From contig PMBP01000145.1 in assembly GCA_003152975.1 (NCBI GenBank), positions 423 through 9,321 on the forward strand: 8,899 nucleotides of DNA, read 5' to 3'. Shown here in pieces: positions 1 through 5,730 of this stretch. Source of the DNA: Phycisphaerales bacterium (GTDB taxonomy: Bacteria; Planctomycetota; Phycisphaerae; Sedimentisphaerales; Anaerohalosphaeraceae). A program made the position numbers and the translations under genes. Each line of letters starts with the position of its first letter. The stretch's first letter is position 1. The notes beneath the pieces are model-generated. The model was not told the DNA's origin, made no database searches, and saw nothing but the letters and a program-made list of their open reading frames with translations.

Positions 1-222
1 CCGGACGGCTCGCGGAGTTTCCCGCGGAAAAATCTCAGCAAGGGCGTCGGCCAGTGGAACCATTACTATGTCCGCGCGATCAACGGACAGATCCGCCTCT
101 GGGTCAACGGCGAAGAGGTCTCCGGCGGCTCCGACTGCCAGCCCCGCTCCGGCCACTTGTGCCTGGAGTCCGAGGGCTCGCCCATCGAATTCCGCTCCAT
201 CCGAATCCGTGAACTGCCATAA
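1..222 (+). CDS. DUF1080 / 3-keto-disaccharide hydrolase-like protein, C-terminal end only
   Basis: Frame 1 is open from the left edge to a TAA at 220-222, giving the last 73 residues; the start lies outside the window. The visible part has the typical end of the DUF1080 beta-jellyroll domain: a G-Q-W-N-x-Y-x-V-R stretch, then I-R-L-W-V-N-G-E-E-V-S, a Cys-containing turn, a C-L-E-S-E-G-S-P-I-E-F-R stretch and a closing R-I-R-E-L-P. Members of this family cleave 3-keto-glycosides or are found in secreted sugar-degrading proteins, and they are greatly expanded in planctomycetes and related phyla. Whether this protein is catalytic cannot be judged from the tail. The next gene starts 22 bases downstream on the same strand, so co-transcription is possible, although that gene is far richer in AT. 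Confidence 0.85.
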   Translation, partial: PDGSRSFPRKNLSKGVGQWNHYYVRAINGQIRLWVNGEEVSGGSDCQPRSGHLCLESEGSPIEFRSIRIRELP

Positions 223-244
223 GGGCGATAGCAATAAGGATACG

Positions 245-853
245 ATGGAAATGTCCGAACAGAATAACATGATGAGTTTAGAAGCTTTGAAGAATACGAT
301 TGTCCATGCTTTCGATGGAATCCAACGATCACGCGAAGCTCATTTGTTCGAAGGGATCAACATTGATGATCCCGAATTAGAGAATGTATTCCGGGGTCTG
401 CATTGGCGAGCTTTAAGTCTCGATATAGTACTCGCCCACCCTATGAGCCTATTGTATTTTACGGCGCCGGCGTTTCGTTTCTTTCTCCCGGGATATATGC
501 TTATTATTGCGGCTAATCCCAAAGAGACGGAAGAATTGGTAGATAATTTATTGTATTTTCTGACCATGAGTACAGAAAAGGATGTCGGACGACTTCAAGA
601 GATTGAGAAGGAATATTTCGAGGAACATCCAACAATGAACTCCTGTACGCCGTATTGGAATACCCCTGATTCTAAACAAGGAATGGATTCGTACAATGAG
701 AGAGTATTGGGACGCCTTAACGGGTTCCGCAAAGAACAGTTTGAGGCAGTTGTAGTATTCTGTCGGTTTCTCCAAACCTATTATCCCTTCTGGGAAGAAA
801 AACTACAACAAGCCATCCGAACAAGCGAATTGTTTGCCTCAAAGCAAATGTAA
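245..853 (+). CDS. Small AT-rich hypothetical protein, resembles DUF6714 family
   Basis: The protein has 202 residues when started at the ATG at 245; an in-frame ATG at 251 is equally possible because an AAGGA (236-240) sits 4 bases before the first and 10 before the second. The frame stays open upstream into the DUF1080 gene, but that part is an overlap artefact. There is no signal peptide. A central block (about residues 45-95) with G-L-H-W, H-P-M-S-L-L-Y-F-T and A-F-R-F-F-L-P-G-Y-M followed by an acidic helix is the pattern I associate with DUF6714, a family of unknown function; this assignment is from memory. Two 60-base rows counted by hand inside the gene give 47% and 35% GC, against 70% for a row in the GH36 gene downstream, which suggests transfer from another genome. 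No function is claimed; it probably acts in the cytoplasm. Confidence 0.75.
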   Translation: MEMSEQNNMMSLEALKNTIVHAFDGIQRSREAHLFEGINIDDPELENVFRGLHWRALSLDIVLAHPMSLLYFTAPAFRFFLPGYMLIIAANPKETEELVDNLLYFLTMSTEKDVGRLQEIEKEYFEEHPTMNSCTPYWNTPDSKQGMDSYNERVLGRLNGFRKEQFEAVVVFCRFLQTYYPFWEEKLQQAIRTSELFASKQM

Positions 854-876
854 AAATCCGGGATAGCCATTAATAT

Positions 877-907
877 TTGACGAACCAAAAAAAGAAAACG
901 ATACATT
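877..907 (+). promoter_or_regulatory. Possible weak promoter for the GH36 gene
   Basis: A TTGACG hexamer (877-882) is followed after 19 bases by TACATT (902-907), inside the only AT-rich gap before the GH36 gene. The spacer is longer than ideal and the -10 box matches the consensus at 4 of 6 positions, so this is a weak prediction. The rest of the 100-base gap before the gene shows no clear terminator for the DUF6714-like gene. Confidence 0.25.
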
Positions 908-942
908 CACGACGAGAGACACAAATCTAAGATATTATTTGC

Positions 943-947
943 GGGAG
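943..947 (+). promoter_or_regulatory. Ribosome binding site deciding the GH36 start
   Basis: GGGAG lies 6 bases before the ATG at 954. The frame stays open back to a TTG at 939, but that codon lies upstream of the Shine-Dalgarno sequence, and starting at 954 gives a well-formed signal peptide. The ATG at 949 is out of frame and runs into a stop at its third codon. Confidence 0.7.
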
Positions 948-953
948 AATGGT

Positions 954-3497
954 ATGAAACGGTTGTCGAACATGTTGAAGATCGTAGTAACGCTTCAGTT
1001 CCTTCTGTTACCCGCGGCCGTGTGGGCGGCCGGGATTGAAGTGACGGATAGCGAAATGCAAACAGCCCGGCAGTGGCTCAAGGAGCATCTGCTCGAATGC
1101 AAGGTCGATCCCGCCGCGGCCAAACCTGTCGAAGTCACCCAACAGCCGGTGCCTCGCCTGGAGGTGCTGGCCAACCTTGATCCGGTCCTCCCGAACTCCC
1201 GTGGCCCGCGGCCGCTGACGCTCGGGCAGACCGAGTACAAACGCGGCCTGTATTGCCACGCCGTCAGCCGTGTGGTTGTCGTTCTGCCCTCGCCGGCCAA
1301 GTCCTTCTCGGCCGTGATCGGCGTCGATAGCAATCCCGACACCGCCCGCGGTTGCGGCAGCGTGGTCTTTTCCGTCCGCGTGGGCGAGAAGGCCGCCTTC
1401 ACCTCCGATGTGATGCGCTATAACACGCCCGCCCAGACGATCGCCGTCGATCTGGCCGGCGCCGAGCGGTTCACGCTCGAAATCGGCGACGCCGGCGACG
1501 GCATCTCCTGCGATCAATCCGACTGGGCCGACGCCAAGGTCGTGTTGGCCGACGGCAAAGAGCTTTGGTTGGGCGATCTGCCGATCATCGACACCCGAAC
1601 GCAATCCACGGTGACTTCGTTTCCCCGCACCAGCGTCTTGCCGTTTTCGTTCGTGTATGGCGGCAAGACCTCCGACGAGTTGCTGGGCACATGGCCCCGG
1701 ACACTCGACACCAAAAAACTCGACGACAACCGCACGCAGCATTCGTTCGTCTGGACCGATCCGTCAACCGGCCTGAAATGCCGCTGCGTGGCCGTCGAAT
1801 ACGCCCGCTGGCCGGTCGTCGAGTGGACGGTCTATTTCAAAAACACCGGCAAGCAAAACACGCCCATCCTCAAAAACATCCTCGGCTTGGACACCCAGTT
1901 ACAGCGAAGCGACCAGGGCGAATTCATCTTGAACGCCTGGAAAGGCGACACCGGCGCGCCGGACCTCTATCAGCCGATACCCGTCAACCTCGGCCCGAAT
2001 GCCAATCAGCGATTCGCGCCCGCTGGCGGCCGCGGCAGCAACGGCGCCTTTCCGTATTACAACCTGACGATACCCGGCGGCGGGGCGCTGCTGGCCATCG
2101 GCTGGCCGGGCCAGTGGGCCAGTTCCTTTACCCGCGACGCCGGCCCGAATCTGCGAATCCTGGCCGGACAGGAGCTGACCAACATGGTCGTGCAACCCGG
2201 CGAAGTGGTCCGCACGCCCCTGACGGTCCTGTTCTTCTGGAAGGGCGACGACAGGGAACGCTCCCAGAATCTCTGGCGGCGATGGATGTACGCCTGCAAC
2301 ATGCCCCGCACCGCCGACGGCAAGCTGCCCCCGTCGATTTTGCTCGGCAACACCTCGCTGGAATTCAACGAAATGATTGACGCCAATGAGGAGAATCAAA
2401 AGTACTTTCTCGATCGGTATAAGCAGGAAAATATCAAGATCGACTTCTGGTGGATGGATGCCGGCTGGTACCCGTGCAAAGGTCAGTGGCCCAACACCGG
2501 CACCTGGGAGCCGGACCTGACGCGATTTCCGAAGGGTATTCGTGCCATCAGCGACCACGCCCTGACCCTGGGAGTCAAGACACTGGTCTGGTTCGAGCCC
2601 GAGCGCGTCGCCGGCGGCACCTGGATCGCGGAAAATCACCCCGAGTGGCTGCTGGGCTCGACCCTGCTGAATCTGGGCAACCCCGCCGCCCAGTTGTGGC
2701 TGACCAATCATGTCGATCGCGTCCTTCGCGAGCAGGGCATCCATCTCTACCGCCAGGACTTCAACATGGATCCGCTGGCCTACTGGCGGGCAAACGACGC
2801 CGCCGATCGCCAGGGCGCCAGCGAAAATCTGCATGTGCAGGGGTATCTGGCTTATTGGGACGAGCTGCGCCGCCGGCACCCGGCCCTGATCATCGACAGT
2901 TGCGCCTCGGGCGGACGGCGGAACGATCTGGAGACGATGCGCCGCGCCGTCGCACTGCACCCGACCGACTACAACTACGGCCACCTGGCCGCCAAGCAGG
3001 CCTTCCACTCCAGCTTGTTCCAGTGGCTGCCGTATTACGCGTCCAACACGATCCCGATCGACACGGTCGATGCCTATGCCATTCGCAGCGGTTACGCCCC
3101 GGCCGTGGTCCTCGGCTACGACCTGCGCCGCAACGACTTGGATACCGCCCGCCTGCGGACGCTCACCGAGCAGTGGCGTTCGATCGTGCCGTTGTTTACC
3201 GGAGATTTCTATCTGCTGACTCCGTATAGCATCGACGAAAACCAGTGGTACGCATGGCAATTCATTGCCACCGACGGCAAACAGGGCTGCGTCCAGATCT
3301 TCCGCCGGCCGGGATGCGACGATTCGGCCCGAACCTTCAAGCTCAAATGGCTCGACCCCGCCGCCGAATACGAACTCCGCGATCTCGATACGGCCACCCC
3401 GACAACCCTCACCGGCAAAGCCCTCATGGATCAGGGAATCCCAATCACCCTCTCCTCCAAACCCGGCGCCGCCGTCTTCGTCTATTCAAAGAAATAA
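954..3497 (+). CDS. Secreted GH36 alpha-galactosidase-type glycoside hydrolase with N-terminal NPCBM domain
   Basis: This complete 847-residue protein is predicted to remove terminal alpha-galactosyl (or alpha-N-acetylgalactosaminyl) residues from oligo- or polysaccharides outside the cytoplasm. Residues 1-25 form a signal peptide with a likely cut after A-V-W-A. Residues about 85-205 match an NPCBM carbohydrate-binding domain (G-L-Y-C-H-A, then G-V-D-S-N, later G-D-G-I-S-C-D-Q-S-D-W-A-D-A). A beta-sandwich domain follows to about 450, then a TIM barrel (about 460-740) and a C-terminal beta domain. Barrel landmarks are D-F-W-W-M-D-A-G-W (497-505), W-F-E-P-E-R (546-551), Y-R-Q-D-F-N with the expected nucleophile D602, and S-C-A-S-G-G-R-R-N-D with the expected acid/base D658. 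All catalytic residues are present. Substrate specificity within clan GH-D cannot be settled by eye. It follows the DUF1080 gene on the same strand, fitting a sugar-degradation locus. Confidence 0.93.
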   Translation: MKRLSNMLKIVVTLQFLLLPAAVWAAGIEVTDSEMQTARQWLKEHLLECKVDPAAAKPVEVTQQPVPRLEVLANLDPVLPNSRGPRPLTLGQTEYKRGLYCHAVSRVVVVLPSPAKSFSAVIGVDSNPDTARGCGSVVFSVRVGEKAAFTSDVMRYNTPAQTIAVDLAGAERFTLEIGDAGDGISCDQSDWADAKVVLADGKELWLGDLPIIDTRTQSTVTSFPRTSVLPFSFVYGGKTSDELLGTWPRTLDTKKLDDNRTQHSFVWTDPSTGLKCRCVAVEYARWPVVEWTVYFKNTGKQNTPILKNILGLDTQLQRSDQGEFILNAWKGDTGAPDLYQPIPVNLGPNANQRFAPAGGRGSNGAFPYYNLTIPGGGALLAIGWPGQWASSFTRDAGPNLRILAGQELTNMVVQPGEVVRTPLTVLFFWKGDDRERSQNLWRRWMYACNMPRTADGKLPPSILLGNTSLEFNEMIDANEENQKYFLDRYKQENIKIDFWWMDAGWYPCKGQWPNTGTWEPDLTRFPKGIRAISDHALTLGVKTLVWFEPERVAGGTWIAENHPEWLLGSTLLNLGNPAAQLWLTNHVDRVLREQGIHLYRQDFNMDPLAYWRANDAADRQGASENLHVQGYLAYWDELRRRHPALIIDSCASGGRRNDLETMRRAVALHPTDYNYGHLAAKQAFHSSLFQWLPYYASNTIPIDTVDAYAIRSGYAPAVVLGYDLRRNDLDTARLRTLTEQWRSIVPLFTGDFYLLTPYSIDENQWYAWQFIATDGKQGCVQIFRRPGCDDSARTFKLKWLDPAAEYELRDLDTATPTTLTGKALMDQGIPITLSSKPGAAVFVYSKK

Positions 3498-3849
3498 TCG
3501 TAATTCGGCATCCATATTTGTAGGGGCGGATGGCATCCGCCCTTATCGCGGCATCCCGAGCGGAGGCCGCGAAGCGGCTCGATAGCCAGTCATCCCGAGC
3601 GCAACACGCCACAGGCGTGCGCAGCCCAGGAATCTTCTCCCTGTGCCCGTGCTGAGTCCCGTTTGGTTCGGGTCTCAGTCCCGATTCGTTCTATCGGGAT
3701 CATACCAGCGCGGGCCGGAATCCAGATGTAACACAACCGTCTCGGTTGTGCAAATTACACCTCGCCCAAGCCCCAATGGGGTGAAAGGATTTAGCCAGGC
3801 GGCGTGAGCTTCCGGAACGAGGAGGCCGATCTGAACGGTGATAAACATG
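3498..3849. repeat. Gene-free stretch with a chain of short hairpins (dispersed extragenic repeats)
   Basis: This 352-base gap has no credible gene. It holds, in order: a 9-bp stem at 3524-3542; a C-C-G-C-gaa-G-C-G-G stem around 3567-3577; a 6-bp stem with loop ACA at 3605-3619; a T-G-A-G/C-T-C-A plus C-C-C-G/C-G-G-G hairpin at 3653-3677; a perfect 7-bp stem at 3679-3699; a perfect 8-bp stem with loop TCT at 3732-3750, extended by TGTAA/TTACA at 3727-3731 and 3755-3759; a CCCC-aat-GGGG hairpin at 3771-3781; and an eroded hairpin at 3795-3815 around GTGA. The 11-mer CATCCCGAGCG occurs twice, at 3552-3562 and 3591-3601. The mixture looks like several dispersed repeat types lying side by side; copies elsewhere in the genome are inferred, not seen. 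Confidence 0.7.
3524..3542 (+). terminator. Candidate terminator hairpin after the GH36 gene
   Basis: GGGCGGATG and CATCCGCCC form a perfect 9-bp stem around a single base, starting 27 bases after the GH36 stop codon. Only two T residues follow, so it is not a classic intrinsic terminator. It may instead be a dispersed repeat that happens to end the transcript. Confidence 0.35.
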
Positions 3850-3866
3850 TGGGCACCTCTAACAAT
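3850..3866 (+). repeat. Left terminal inverted repeat of the IS5-family element
   Basis: TGGGCACCTCTAACAAT pairs with the right end at 16 of 17 positions. The GC-rich hairpin-repeat stretch begins immediately outside it. Confidence 0.85.
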
Positions 3867-4025
3867 ATCACTTTTGGAGTTGCCTGATTCTCGTTTTTCA
3901 TTATAGGACAAAAATTGAAATCCACGCCTGATTTTCAACCCGTTTTGGCTCGTTCCAGGCCTTCCGAGGGCTGGAAATCCCGCCTCCACAGGCCCTTTTG
4001 GCCTCGGTTGGCCCTATCCTGGGCC

Positions 4026-5039
4026 TCAGGTGCGTACCAGGCACTCGTATCGCATCAGATTGTACGCCAGATTTCTCAACCCGATCGCGGCCGCCGCCCG
4101 CACCCGGCCGATCGTCCGGATCAGCAACAGCTTCAGTCGATTCCCCTGCCCTCCAAACACATGCTCCACACGAGCCCGAATCCGCGCCCGCGTCCGATTC
4201 CCTCGCACCTGGGAGTCCGGCAGCGGATGGTTCCGATAGCCCTTACGCTGGATGTGCTGCCGGTACCCCTGCGCCTCCAGAAACGCCAGAATCTTCGCCG
4301 ACCGATACGCCGCATCGGCGTACACATCCCGGCTGCTGTTGTCCTCGTCGAGCAATTCCTCAAAGACCTGGCTGTCGTGCAGCGAGGCCGGCGAGACATC
4401 GAAATCCCGGATCAGCTTGTGTTTCACATCGATCTGGATATGGTTCTTGTACCCGAAATACGAGGTGTTGTTCTTCTTCGTCCATCGGGCATCGATGTCT
4501 TTCTGCCGCCGCTTGGGCTCGTTCCAGTCTTCGGGAACCTGGCCGTCCCGGATCTGTTCGTTTTCCTCACGGTTGTTCCGTTGGATGGGTACCGAGACGA
4601 TGCTGGCATCCACGATCTGCCCCTTCTTGGCCGAAAACCCGTGCGTTCGCAGGTACTCGTCGAACTGCGCAAACAACGCCTCGATGATCCCCAGCTCCGT
4701 CAGGGTCTCGCGGAACAGCCAGATCGTGTTTGCGTCCGGCACCGCATCTCCCAGCGACAGCCCCAGGAACCGCATGAACGACAGCCGGTCCCGGATCTGG
4801 AACTCCGTCTGGTCGTACGACAGGTTGTACAGCGTCTGCAGCAGCAGGACCTTGAACATCACGATCAGGTCATAGGGCTTGCGGCCGGCGTTGGACAGCC
4901 GTTCCTTGTCCCGGACCGGGGCCAGGACCGGGCCGAACTGCTCCCAATGCACCGCGGCATTGAGCCGAACCAGGGGGTCGCCGCCTTCGCTGAGCTGCTC
5001 CAATCGGGTCTGCCAGTCAAACAAGCCGGGTTGTCGCAT
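4026..5039 (-). CDS. IS5-family DDE transposase
   Basis: This complete 337-residue transposase cuts and joins the ends of the surrounding element. The N-terminal part (about 45-110) has the IS5-type block Y-N-L-S-Y-D-Q-T-E-F-Q-I-R-D-R-L-S-F-M-R-F-L-G-L and the D-A-N-T-I-W-L-F-R motif. The catalytic triad is visible as D144 (Q-I-V-D-A-S), D232 (V-Y-A-D-A-A-Y) and E292 (R-V-E-H-V-F-G). The length is normal for the group and no frameshift or stop interrupts it, so the protein could be active. The ATG at 5039 is preceded 8 bases upstream by AAAGGA (5048-5053), and a good promoter lies just inside the right end of the element. Long open frames on the opposite strand here are shadows. Confidence 0.95.
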   Translation of the reverse strand: MRQPGLFDWQTRLEQLSEGGDPLVRLNAAVHWEQFGPVLAPVRDKERLSNAGRKPYDLIVMFKVLLLQTLYNLSYDQTEFQIRDRLSFMRFLGLSLGDAVPDANTIWLFRETLTELGIIEALFAQFDEYLRTHGFSAKKGQIVDASIVSVPIQRNNREENEQIRDGQVPEDWNEPKRRQKDIDARWTKKNNTSYFGYKNHIQIDVKHKLIRDFDVSPASLHDSQVFEELLDEDNSSRDVYADAAYRSAKILAFLEAQGYRQHIQRKGYRNHPLPDSQVRGNRTRARIRARVEHVFGGQGNRLKLLLIRTIGRVRAAAAIGLRNLAYNLMRYECLVRT

Positions 5040-5093
5040 CGTCAGAATCCTTTCTCGGAGTCCAGTATCGGTTATTATAAATCCGTTGGACCT

Positions 5094-5121
5094 AATATAA
5101 CTACTATAAACCCAATGTCAA
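5094..5121 (-). promoter_or_regulatory. Transposase promoter
   Basis: On the - strand, a consensus TTGACA (+ strand 5116-5121) is followed after 16 bases by TATATT (5094-5099), 5 of 6 matches to the -10 consensus. It lies between the right inverted repeat and the transposase start, in an AT-rich stretch, as expected for an insertion-sequence promoter. Confidence 0.7.
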
Positions 5122-5133
5122 GAGAAATGGGCA

Positions 5134-5150
5134 ATTTTTAGAGGTGCCCA
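5134..5150 (-). repeat. Right terminal inverted repeat of the IS5-family element
   Basis: Read on the - strand it is TGGGCACCTCTAAAAAT. Entered from the interrupted ATPase gene it encodes G-H-L and then a TAA stop, so the element itself ends that reading frame. Confidence 0.85.
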
Positions 5151-5605
5151 TATGTTGGTATGTCAAGTTCGACACCCAATGCAGCAGCAGTGAGACTTTT
5201 ACCGCACCCAGGAGGGCCATAAAAAAGCAATTTTCTACGGTGAGTAATACCGGCGGATTTTAGCGCCAGCCGATTTTTCCACTCTTTAATAACTAAGTTA
5301 AGTTCGGCTCGGTGATGTGACAATAACATTATATCTGCATATCTTAGGTTTGGAATCAACGGCTGAAGTGCGCCTGAAAGAATCCCTGTATTTTTGGCGG
5401 TTGAGTGCAAATACTGTGCTTCATATGTTTTGCCATGACCGTTCGGATTCAGAGCTCCGCGCAACAACTGGGCAGCGCCACGGTGCCCAATCCTTTCTTC
5501 ACTCGCAATTATATCATTGGCAATATTTTGAGCGCGGCTCTGATCGTTTACCGCAATAGCCTGAAATAATTTTGTTAATTGATTAATATTTGGCACGGCT
5601 TTCAT
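5138..5605 (-). pseudogene. Truncated AAA+ ATPase (IetA-like), cut by the IS element
   Basis: The first 152 codons of an AAA+ ATPase are present; three further codons (G-H-L) and the stop come from the IS inverted repeat. A helical N-terminal part (I-N-Q-L-T-K-L-F-Q-A, then R-G-A-A-Q-L-L-R-G-A-L) is followed by a linker and the core start: L-L-F-Y-G-P-P-G-C-G-K-S, with Walker A at 130-137 and K136. Walker B, the sensors and the arginine finger are absent, so it cannot hydrolyse ATP normally. This layout matches small ATPases encoded next to a subtilisin-like S8 protease, the IetA/IetS pair known from plasmid maintenance and phage defence; the match is from memory. No protease gene is visible. 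The ATG at 5605 has only a weak GGGA before it; a TTG at 5611 is a poorer start. The region is AT-rich (33% GC in one counted row), suggesting acquisition by transfer. Confidence 0.75.
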
Positions 5606-5628
5606 TCCCAAAAAGGACTTTTGCAGTT

Positions 5629-5657
5629 ACTCTACACTACGATATGCCCCCTGTCAA
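5629..5657 (-). promoter_or_regulatory. Promoter of the truncated ATPase gene
   Basis: On the - strand, consensus TTGACA (+ strand 5652-5657) is followed after exactly 17 bases by TAGAGT (5629-5634), 4 of 6 matches to the -10 box. The start ATG is about 24 bases beyond the -10 box, giving a very short leader without a strong Shine-Dalgarno sequence. The promoter looks intact, so the broken gene may still be transcribed. Confidence 0.55.
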
Positions 5658-5695
5658 TGGCACTCGGCGGATCATATCCGGAACGACAATTACAC

Positions 5696-5709
5696 AACCG
5701 GGAACGGTT
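5696..5709 (-). terminator. Weak candidate hairpin after the acyltransferase gene
   Basis: AACCG and CGGTT form a 5-bp stem around GGAA, 22 bases beyond the stop codon of the acyltransferase gene. On the - strand no run of T follows, so this is at best a poor terminator. Nothing better is seen in the 125 bases before the ATPase start. Confidence 0.2.
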
Positions 5710-5730
5710 TTGCTACGGCTATTGGCTCGG

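Larger units (their letters stand above)
3850..5150 (-). mobile_element. IS5-family insertion sequence, near-intact
   Basis: The element is about 1.3 kb and contains one DDE transposase. Its ends are inverted repeats: TGGGCACCTCTAACAAT at 3850-3866, and the reverse complement of 5134-5150, which differs only at position 14 (16 of 17 identical). The outermost T/A pair may belong to the flanks, in which case the ends are 3851 and 5149. No perfect target duplication is seen. The adjacent tetramers are CATG/TATG or ATGT/ATAT depending on the exact end, each 3 of 4 identical. The missing duplication, with a gene cut on one side and its remainder absent on the other, suggests a deletion next to the element after insertion. 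About 175 bases between the transposase stop and the left end are non-coding; the octamer GCCTGATT occurs there twice (3882-3889, 3926-3933). Confidence 0.88.

Noticed and set aside
68..244. Upstream extension of the DUF6714-like frame into the DUF1080 gene
   Set aside because: It overlaps the real DUF1080 reading frame, is low-complexity and GC-rich, and the ribosome binding site at 236-240 supports a start at 245 or 251.
1899..3260. 453-residue open frame on the - strand opposite the GH36 gene
   Set aside because: It is a shadow caused by high-GC codon use; it shows no recognisable domain and the + strand protein has full GH36 motifs. The other antisense frames at 1008-1742 and 995-1402 fail for the same reason.
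3524..3815. CRISPR array
   Set aside because: The hairpins differ in sequence and spacing; no regular repeat-spacer pattern is present and no cas genes are seen.
3675..3989. Open frame on the - strand crossing the left IS end
   Set aside because: It runs through hairpin repeats and non-coding IS sequence and joins unrelated DNA; it does not continue the truncated ATPase.
3990..4004. Transposase terminator (AGGCC/GGCCT stem)
   Set aside because: The stem is only 5 bp and no T-run follows on the - strand.
3915..5141. 408-residue open frame on the + strand opposite the transposase
   Set aside because: It is the antisense of an intact DDE transposase, with no recognisable domain and repetitive Pro/Arg/Gln composition.
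5317..5559. 80-residue + strand open frame opposite the ATPase remnant
   Set aside because: It is antisense to a recognisable AAA+ frame and has no family features.
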